Part shown: one piece after another, positions 56,356-64,000 of the stretch | How positions within the stretch are numbered: the first letter of the stretch is position 1 | Layout of the letters: every line of letters begins with the position of its first letter | NCBI RefSeq assembly: GCF_042453785.1 | Contig: NC_091675.1 | Span: forward strand, 3,732,501 to 3,796,500 | DNA: 64,000 nucleotides | Direction: 5' to 3' | Source of the DNA: Malus domestica | Lineage: Eukaryota; Streptophyta; Magnoliopsida; Rosales; Rosaceae | Made by a program: the position numbers and the translations under genes | The notes under the pieces: model-generated | What the model was told of the DNA's origin: nothing | Database searches by the model: none | The model's input: only the letters and a program-made list of their open reading frames with translations

Positions 56356-56816
56356 CACAACCCAGAACAAAAATTTATCCAGAAACTACAGAATGAACTG
56401 AACGATTGCGGAAGCACCAAAGAAATTAACGAAATCTCTAACAGAGTAAAAAGAGAAATAGATGAAACTAATGAGAAGTGTAACCACCAGAATCCATGGC
56501 GTGAGCCTGGTGGCTCTAATATCATATTAACTACATTGTAAAAGATGAAGAATTGGTACAAAAGAAGATGAAGATGATAGAGAGAAAAACCAGAAAGATT
56601 GTATTGATTAAAAATGGAGAAAATATATACAAAAGAACTTAAGGAAATGATAGCTATACAATCCCTTATATAGCCATATAACCTAATTACAATAATACCC
56701 TTCTAACTATACTAACCAATCTTATCCTTATGACAACATACCAACACATTTCAACTAACTATATTCTTCATTACTAAGTAACCATGTCATCACTAATGAC
56801 TATGGTTAATAGTATG

Positions 56817-58115
56817 TAGGCGTGAAATTTTATCAAAAAAATCTCGGTGGTATTCAAAGTGAAACCATTGTAATTAGCCAAAATCTTCAATTCTATTGTA
56901 TTATGAGATTCTTGTGTTCTACCACACCCCTTAATGTGGAACCACTACATTGTGGACCACACATGTAGCTAATTTCACATCGATTTTTTATGGACGAAAG
57001 CAAAACAAAGCATTGAAAATGGTAATCTAGGCAAGCCAAGGTAAAGATCCAGCTGGCTCAATTGATCAATCAATTCACTCTAATACTATATTAGTCAAGA
57101 TTTCATAAACTCAGCCATCGTCCCTTACTAACCCTACTGATATTGTCGCTCAATTTGCATCTAATAACCTGCACAACATAACAAGTGAGAGGTTTATCAC
57201 AAAAAGTTTCAATGGTCTTAGACGTAAGTGGAACTATTTAATATGAGTCACCTTTAGGTTTATCAACTTTTTTTGTTGTCAGTAGGTTTATCAATTCTTC
57301 AATATGTGATTCTTGTATTGTTCAAACAACTGCTAGTCCTATGGTCTAGCAATTATCTTCTTCATCTAGAAGTAAAAAGTCTCATGTTCGACTTATTTAA
57401 ATGAGTTTGATACTTAATTATATGGTGTTAGTAGTGTACAAGTCACACATTCGTTATAATATCGTTGTATCACACAACTGTTACCTTAAAAACAAAACAA
57501 AAAATAATTGTAGGAGCTTTGGGCCAAAAAGAAATAATTAGGAAATCAACCCATTTGGGCTTTCACCTTGCACTTCTCATCAGCCCAATACTCAACAACT
57601 ATCAAATTCGAGCCCAATACTCACAAATACGATGGGACTTACTACCACCTTTCTTTGCAAGAAAAATGCACGACTCCATACATGGCCACAAAACATTGGA
57701 TTTGGTGTCCAAGAACTCTCGACTCCCCCGAAAAAGATGAAAAAGATAAGAGAATTCAAATAACGGGGAGTCGAGAGAGTGAGTGACATGTCGTAATTGA
57801 ACTATTTTAAGTTTTTCTTCTAATTATGTAACATACTTTTGTGCAACTACACTAGTCAGATTAAAATGTACTTCTCATGCATCTAAGTTCAAAATTTCTT
57901 TGGAAAATTTAAATTAATTTAAAGTAGAATATTGTTTGTATTAAAAAAAAGATAAAAATGAAGTTTAAGAAAGAAAATAATAAAGCTAGGAATATACATG
58001 GCAACCAACCACAGACGCATCATAACGCGTGTAATCCGACAACAATAAGTAAGAACAAAACTACAAGGGCAAAACCAGAAAATTAAAAATATTAATACAT
58101 CGAAGATCCCTCACA
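56817..58115. other. Intergenic AT-rich DNA
   Basis: No gene. A tRNA-like head (atggtctagcaattatc, then catgttcgactta) at about 57340-57395 could be another decayed SINE. Confidence 0.4.
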
Positions 58116-58118
58116 TAA

Positions 58119-59064
58119 GAGCACTTCCAGCATGCTCTTTTGCCTTGTGGACAAGCTCCATTTGCAATCCAATCCCCTCCTAAACTAGCTCTAGCCCATT
58201 CGGGCAATTGGGCTAAGGGGGAGCCCATGAGAAAGGGTAGGCAGGAATCTAAGGCCTGAGTGCCTAATGATGAGTGATGCAAGGCTGACGTCAATCACGT
58301 TATAAAAAAATTTGTGTCAGGCGCGTGGGGGCGTGTCTCGAGCATATTTTTAGACTATAGGGCCAGCGTGTCAGCCCTACTCAGTCACTTTGAATCTGGA
58401 CCGTTTGATTTCAAGATCAACAATCCAGTTTTTTCAACTTTAAAAAACTTTTAGAAAAAAAAAATGTTCGGGTGGGTCACATGTCTCATTCTGGACCGTT
58501 GGATTTCAAGTTTTTTGTAATCTGACGGTCCAGATTAATTAAGTTAATAAATTTTTTTAAACTAATTAAAAAATCCGAAAAATTATAAATACCGTACTAT
58601 TTTCTCCCACCTTACACCACATTTCAGTATTTTCAACAATACATGTCGCGCAACGGAATTGATTAAAAATCTTATTGAAATCTATTCACAAAAATTGTAC
58701 TTTTGGATAATGACACGTGGCGTGACAAGATCAGTTAAAAATCTGATTCGAAATTTAAATTTAAATTATTTTTTATTATTTTATAAAATAAAAAATACTA
58801 AAATTTATTACCTATTACCTTAGCTATTCAGTTTAGGGATGAAAATACAAAATGTAATTACTATTTATTAAGGGAATTGTTATTGGCACTTCAAAAATCT
58901 CATTATACAATTCAAACTTTCTATATTTGAAAAGAAAAAATACAAAGGATGTAAAATGAGATTTTTGGAGTTCCAATAACATTTCGCTTTATTAAAGCCA
59001 ATTATTATTCACGGGAGGGAATACAATGGCCAATTGCCAATTATTAAACACGCTGGAATTGCTC
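58119..59064. mobile_element. Non-autonomous PIF/Harbinger-type element, 946 bp, TSD TAA
   Basis: TIRs GAGCACTTCCAGCATG and (inverted) GAGCAATTCCAGCGTG. TAA is at 58116-58118 and 59065-59067. Inside are repeated tggaccgttggatttcaag-like stretches (58398, 58493) but no transposase. Confidence 0.75.
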
Positions 59065-59196
59065 TAATAACCTTCACGTGCGACTATTTCACCTTCTCTA
59101 CTCTTCATCTTCTTCTCCTTCTTCTGCATTGTTGCGTTCCTCAACTCCTCCAACCAAAATTACACACAGAGATCCGAGGAGTTTGGGAAAACCTTA

Positions 59197-59540
59197 GGCC
59201 TGATTTGGTAGTGAGGTGATTCTGAAAAAAACTGGTATAAAAAAAAGCTGAGAGCTTTTTTGTGTTTGGTAAACATTCAGCTTCAGCTTTTTTTCACAGT
59301 TTTTTGTGAAAAAAAAGCCAAAAACAAGAAGTTGCAAAACTCAGCTTTGATAAACCGACTTTTTTTCATATCTGTTTTACATAAAAATTTACCAAATACT
59401 ATAATACTGCCTTTTTTTTTTCAAAAGCATTTTTACAAAAAAATTTACCAAACACTCTACAACTTTATTTCACAACCGCTTATTCTCAAAGCACAATAGA
59501 AGCAGTTTTTTTCCAAAGCACAGCAATACCAAACCAGCCC
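59197..59540. mobile_element. PIF/Harbinger-type MITE, 344 bp, TSD TTA
   Basis: Left end GGCCTGATTTGGTAGTG, right end (inverted) GGGCTGGTTTGGTATTGCTG; TTA at 59194-59196 and 59541-59543. Same family as 29333-29543. It interrupts the probable 5' UTR of the eIF4A pseudogene. Confidence 0.8.
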
Positions 59541-60067
59541 TTAATCTTAAATCAATCGCACACCCCCGTCATCAAAACGCATCACTTCGTCCAACTCCCA
59601 ACTGCTATCAGGTTCCATCTGTTTTTATGTATTTAATTCCTTTTTATAAGCTAATTTAGTCATGCTCTCGCTGAATTTCTCGACCTTTTTGCATATCATT
59701 TTTTTATTCGTAGTGGATAGATTGGATGTATATTCATATGTGATTGTTATTGATTTGGGTTTTTCTTTTGCGCCAAAAGATGGAAACTTTTGCAGAAATT
59801 GTATGAACTGCTTAACATTGCGGTTTCAGATTAAGGGATCTCATTTTATTGTTGGTATTGAATTTGATTTTTCAAGATTCCCAGAAAAAATAATCATAAG
59901 AAATGAAGGTTCCTGTATAAAAAGTTTGATTTGGAGAAAGGATGCAGCTTTCAGTTTTAAGATGATGGAAACACTTAAATGCGATTACTGTATAATTTGA
60001 GTGAGATTAAATCAGAAATGTGCGTTACAATTGGAAGCGTGATGTCTCGTGGTTGATATTTTCAGTT

Positions 60068-62025
60068 ATGGCTGCTGTGGCACCGGAAGGATCCCAATTT
60101 GATGCTCGTCAGTATGATGCTAAAATGAGTGAGTTGTAAGTTTCCTCCCTCCCTCTCTCGTACTCTTCTTTGATTCCTATATTCGGTGTTTTCACACGCT
60201 ACGTATTTTGTGTTGCCAATTATAAAGATTTATTTTTGTTTTGTTGAACTGATGGGGCCAGACTCGGAGGTGACTGGCAAGAGTTTTTCACATCGTATGA
60301 TGAGGTTCATGACAGCTTTGACGCTATGGGATTGCAGGAGAACCTTCTTCGAGGCATCTATGCATATGGTAAATCAAACAACGCTACATTTGTTTTCTTG
60401 GGAAATTAAGAGTTTCCGAGTATGGTACTTTTCAAAACCTGTTGGGAAATTTTTGGCTGGACTTGCCTGATCAGGTGATATTAGTTTTTCAGCGTGTTAG
60501 GGAGATACAAGTTTATAACTCCATTTTGCATCAATTGAGCTTCGCGTTGTGTGTGTAATTGTACGAGTATTTTTTTATATGGAAAATGAAGAGTTGGTCT
60601 CATATTTTAGGTTGTGACTTGTAAGATTGTTTACGCGAGAAGTGAATGGTGTGTCCTTTGCTTGAAGTGAAATGCTATACCATTTACCACTGCCTCTTCT
60701 CTATTTACACACACACTTATTCATATGCTTGTTGTTGGTACTACGAATGCAAGTCATCCTTGTAGTAGAATGGAAAGCTGATAGATGGTCCAAACTTTTT
60801 CTTAAGGTTTTGAGAACCCCTCTGCAATTCAGCAAGGGGGAATTGTTCCTTTCTGCAAGGGACTTGATGTGATTCATCCGGCACAACTGGAACTGGAAAA
60901 ACAGCGACATTCTGCTCTGGGATTTTGCTGCTGCTTGATTATGGCTTACTTGATTGCCAGGCATTAGTTCTTGCACCCACACGCGAACTTGCTCAACAGA
61001 TTGAAAAGGTTATGAGAGCACTGGGTGACCATCTTGGTGTCAAGGTTCATGCTTGTGTTGGTGGGACCAGTGTTTGTGGAGATCAACGCATTCTCTCCCA
61101 TGTCGTTGTTGGCACTCCTGGTCATGTATTTGACATGCTACGAAGGCAGTCTCTTCGTCCTAATTACATTAAGATGTTTGTGTTAGATGAATCAGATGAA
61201 ATGCTTTCACGAGGTTTCAAGGATCAGGTCCTTAATTTCCTTTTCATTTGTATTCTGTTTCTTCTGTGTGCCGATGCTTCTTGCTACAAAAAATGAGTTT
61301 GGTGATTTTTCAATATTAAATTTTCGTTTAGTTTGCGTGCTATTTTGGTTAAGTGGTGATTGTACCAACAATCCCATTTCATGTTTTCAGATCTATTACA
61401 TTTTCCAGCTGCTACCACCGAAAATCCAGGTGGGGGTTTTCTCTGCCACAATGCCACCAGAGGCCCTTGATATTACTAGGAAGTTCTTAACAAACCTGGA
61501 AGGATTTTGGTGAAATGTGACGAGCTCACCCTTGAAGGTATCAAGCAGTTTCATGTCAATGTTGCGAAAGAGGATTGGAAACTGGAGACACTTTGTGATC
61601 TTTATGAGACCTTGGCAATTACCCAGAGTGTCATCTTTGTGAACACCAGGCGCTAAGTTGATTGGTTAACAGACAAGATGCGCAGCCGTGATCACACAGT
61701 TTCTGCCACCCACGGAGACATGGACCAAAACACGAGAGATATTATCATGAGAGAGTTTCGGTCTGGTTCTTCTCGTGTGCTCATAACCACTGATCTCTTG
61801 GCCCGTGATATTGATGTCCAGCAGGTCTCTCTTGTGATTAATTATGACCTTCCAACACAACCGGAGAACTACCTCCATCGTATTGGTTGTAGTGGGAGGT
61901 TTGGGAGGAAGGGTGTTGCCATCAATTTCGTCACCAAGGACGATGACAGGATGTTGTTTGATATCCAGAAGTTTTATAATGTTATCATTGAGGAACTGCC
62001 GGCAAATGTTGCTGATCTGCTCTAA
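60068..62025 (+). pseudogene. eIF4A (DEAD-box translation initiation helicase) pseudogene with introns
   Basis: Exons at 60068-60135, 60262-60368, 60807-61227 and 61391-62025 keep GT-AG introns and match plant eIF4A from MAAVAPEGSQFDARQYDAKM to [10 protein letters not shown], so it is a duplicated gene copy, not a retrocopy. Breaks: one base lost in the Walker A coding stretch (after HPAQ, before what should be GTGKT), bases lost before HVVVGTPG (AG missing), a frameshift after FLTN, and a TAA stop after VIFVNTRR. Motif changes: DEAD reads DESD, LARG reads LARD, and HRIGR reads HRIGC in motif VI. The C-terminal 115 codons (61678-62025) remain open. Translation of an active helicase is not possible; an intact eIF4A must be elsewhere. 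Confidence 0.92.
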
Positions 62026-62589
62026 ATAAGGTTTTGCATTGGTTTTGGTAAATTGGCTTTGAAATTTCGAAGCCGTATTTATTTTCTTGTAGGTCTGGGG
62101 GCGATTCTTTAGCATGGTTTACTTGGAACTGGGGTATTCCCGTTTCAGGTGTGGAAAAAACGACTTGAAAGTTTTTGGTCGAAATTTTTGTTGCGTGTTT
62201 TTTGTAATTTTAGTATGTAAGACGGTTTTGCAGCATTAAACTGTTCTATGTCTGGTTCTTGAGATGGAATATTACGTTGGAGTCATAGAAACTTCTCGAC
62301 AGATTGATGCAGTTTTGACTTTTGAGATTTGTTTGTTTGTGTTGTGAAGGGATCCTTATCCACAACCAGATATATATCCTCATGTATTTACAACGTCGGA
62401 AGTGCAGATATTGCTCGAGCAAAATGACCCAAACGTAAAAGGGTTGAACTCATAATTAAAGACAAAAGAAGAATAAGGTTCTTTGTTTTTTTTAGTTGAA
62501 GTCATTGTGAAAAAGAAAACTTGGGGATTGATGTGAATTAAAAGGAGGAAAAGAATAAAAGGAGGAAAAGGTTGATGAGGTTCCTCCTA

Positions 62590-62865
62590 TTTATACCATG
62601 TTTTTGTACCACATTTTCATATCATCTTATGTGTCATTTAATGTGAACAACCATATCATTTGAATTAATCAGATTTTTAAATTTAATTCATTATTTAATA
62701 AACTAATAATTAAAAAAAACTAGTTAATTAAATGAAAATTATGGTATACGATGAGTCTTTCTCCTTCATTCTTTGGGTTTTGCAAATTTTTCAAATGATG
62801 TGGTTATACACATCAGATGCTTGGTATAAAAATGTGGTATAAAAATATGGTATGAATAGCATTAC
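62590..62865. mobile_element. MITE with about 36-bp TIRs, about 275 bp
   Basis: Left ctatttataccatgtttttg taccacattttcatatc and right (inverted) ctattcataccatattttta taccacatttttatacc match over most of their length. The target duplication is unclear. Confidence 0.55.
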
Positions 62866-63538
62866 TCTATAACAAATAATTGTTGACAACTCTTACAACA
62901 AATAGTGTGGCTATTGAAAGTTGAGCGTCTTAAATATTGTAGGTTTACGGATGGATGATGAGCATGATAAGTATTCCAATTCATCCGTATTTACAAACAC
63001 ATGAAATTTTAAATAAAATATGGGTTGTACATTCAAATGTGTAACCGATTATTTGAAAAATCAGGAATGAAATCAACTAAAGAAGGCAACTTGATCCCAC
63101 ACCTTTTTCTTCTTTCTCTTGCGCTTCAATTATTTTATGATTTTATCCATTCTATTATTGTGTGTCTAGCGTTCCTCAAAATTCTGTTTTTGATTAAAAA
63201 TTAACAACTATTCTATTTGTGTATATTTCCTTGGGAATTACTTCATGTTGAAACATATTCAAATTTGAAATAACTTTTGGATTCTTAAAAAGTGGTGCTT
63301 TACACACACTTATTTTTATTTTTTTTTACATTTTTGTTAATTTTATTATTTAATTATTTTCAATTCATTTAGTCTAACGAGTATAATATATAAATTCATT
63401 TGATCAGATGACCACAAATAAGAACAAAACTAGTTTCTTCATAGCATAAAATTGAGTTGTAAGGCACATTTCAAAAAATAAGCCTTCATTCCTTTATGCA
63501 TAAAATTCATCTTTTTCTTGGTCGACAGATAAAAAATA

Positions 63539-63694
63539 GGAAGTCTTAACGAAACATTTCTGGTACTGTTTACTTTTAACGTTAATTATATTTTTACTCT
63601 AAAAAGTCATTTATAATACTATTCACTTGCAATACATTTTTATCATTTTAATTAAAACTCAAAGTTTTCAAAAAAAATTTCATTCATTTTTCTT
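63539..63694 (-). mobile_element. MITE (family 2), about 156 bp, reverse orientation
   Basis: ggaagtcttaacgaaacatt, ctggtactgttt and aactcaaagttttcaaa occur in the family order. It lies about 0.22 kb upstream of the next start codon, so it is in that promoter. Confidence 0.65.
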
Positions 63695-63915
63695 AAAAAT
63701 AAATATTAGCAAACATTGTCGCAGACAGACAACATGATTCCCCGCGAAACACGCCATCTGGAATCACTCATAAGGTCAGCTTTTACCCAATAAAAAAGTT
63801 TGAAAAAAATGAAATCCAAACAAAACATCTCTCTATAGTCTTTTGCTATTACTTTTCTTCTTCATCTGCCACAAATCCAAACCCATCAAACGGTTTGAAA
63901 GCTCTCTCTGTCACC

Positions 63916-64000
63916 ATGGAAGAAGACTACAGCAGATCAAGGTCTTCGTACGGCGGCGGAGGGAATAATATGCAGGTGGTAAACTACTATGGTCGCCCAA
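63916..64000 (+). CDS. Start of an unrecognised protein gene, cut by the window edge
   Basis: ATG at 63916 in good context (caccATGG) opens a frame of 28 codons to the end: MEEDYSRSRSSYGGGGNNMQ then VVNYYGRP. The leader upstream is pyrimidine-rich. Rich in Ser, Gly, Tyr and Asn; too short to assign a family. Confidence 0.55.
   Translation, partial: MEEDYSRSRSSYGGGGNNMQVVNYYGRP

Larger units (their letters stand above)
54408..56811 (-). mobile_element. LTR mini-retrotransposon (2404 bp) carrying host gene fragments
   Basis: Two 287-bp direct repeats (54408-54694 and 56525-56811) differ at about seven bases by eye. Each begins TATTAAC and ends GTTAATA. The 5-bp duplication gtatg is at 54403-54407 and 56812-56816. 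On the minus strand the 5' LTR (56811-56525) is followed directly by TGATATTAGAGCCACCAGG (56524-56506), a primer binding site like TGGTATCAGAGCC with two transition changes. A purine tract (cagtttgaggggagag, minus) precedes the 3' LTR. There is no gag or pol; the interior holds an SF3B1 fragment and a NudC-like exon, so this is a transducing TRIM/LARD-type element that depends on enzymes in trans. Confidence 0.85.
62026..63915. other. Intergenic region with MITEs before the last gene
   Basis: The first 250 bases are the former eIF4A 3' region. The rest is AT-rich, with the two MITEs listed separately. The last 120 bases (ctcttctttctcttgcgcttc-like and gaaagctctctctgtcacc) would be the leader of the next gene. 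Confidence 0.45.

Noticed and set aside
57340-57430. tRNA gene or SINE at 57.3 kb
   Set aside because: Only a box A- and a box B-like match; no cloverleaf can be drawn and no tail or TSD is visible.
60672-60872. Independent 66-codon ORF near the eIF4A pseudogene
   Set aside because: It crosses an intron and a part of exon 3 in the wrong frame.

Overview
The window is plant nuclear DNA from a eudicot. Genes carry many GT/AG introns, intergenic DNA is AT-rich, and transposable elements are dense: Mutator-like and PIF/Harbinger MITEs, tRNA-derived SINEs, copia-type LTR elements and a Cassandra TRIM with 5S rRNA-like LTRs. The repeat spectrum resembles the apple/pear group of Rosaceae, but that is an inference from memory and not proven here.

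The left part (1-20.5 kb) is ordinary gene space: a PIF/Harbinger-derived ALP1-like nuclease gene (minus, cut by the window edge), the spliceosomal cyclophilin CWC27/CYP57 (minus), a USP-domain receptor-like cytoplasmic kinase of the RLCK-IX type (plus), a short proline-rich GPI-type cell wall protein (plus) and the Golgi tethering subunit COG8 (plus). From memory, Arabidopsis At5g11980 (COG8), At5g11990 (proline-rich), At5g12000 (kinase) and At5g12010 (DDE nuclease) are neighbours, with MIR156e (At5g11977) beside COG8. The window looks like the orthologous block.

The middle (21.2-54.2 kb) is a tandem segmental duplication. Unit 1 (about 21181-35098) and unit 2 (about 35099-54186) each start with a METTL2/TRM140-type methyltransferase pseudogene and end with a MIR156 locus plus flanking DNA. 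Each MIR156 copy is on the minus strand and keeps a perfect 20-nt miR156, its star arm and a TATA box about 0.3 kb upstream. In unit 2 the second half of the methyltransferase is missing, and a copia-type LTR with a long non-coding internal region lies in its place. Because the units are paralogous, each serves as the empty site for insertions in the other. This dates and delimits a MULE carrying a nested Cassandra, a Tourist MITE, a solo LTR with G-box-like tandem repeats, a SINE and several Mutator-like MITEs.

The right part (54.2-64 kb) has a 2.4-kb minus-strand LTR mini-element that carries an SF3B1 fragment and a NudC-like first exon. It is followed by PIF/Harbinger non-autonomous elements, an intron-containing but frameshifted eIF4A pseudogene, and the first 85 coding bases of an unrecognised gene. 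Intact genes in the window are few; the two MIR156 loci are the most likely functional products of the repeat-rich half. Exon limits were set by eye from splice consensus and reading frame, without alignment software.
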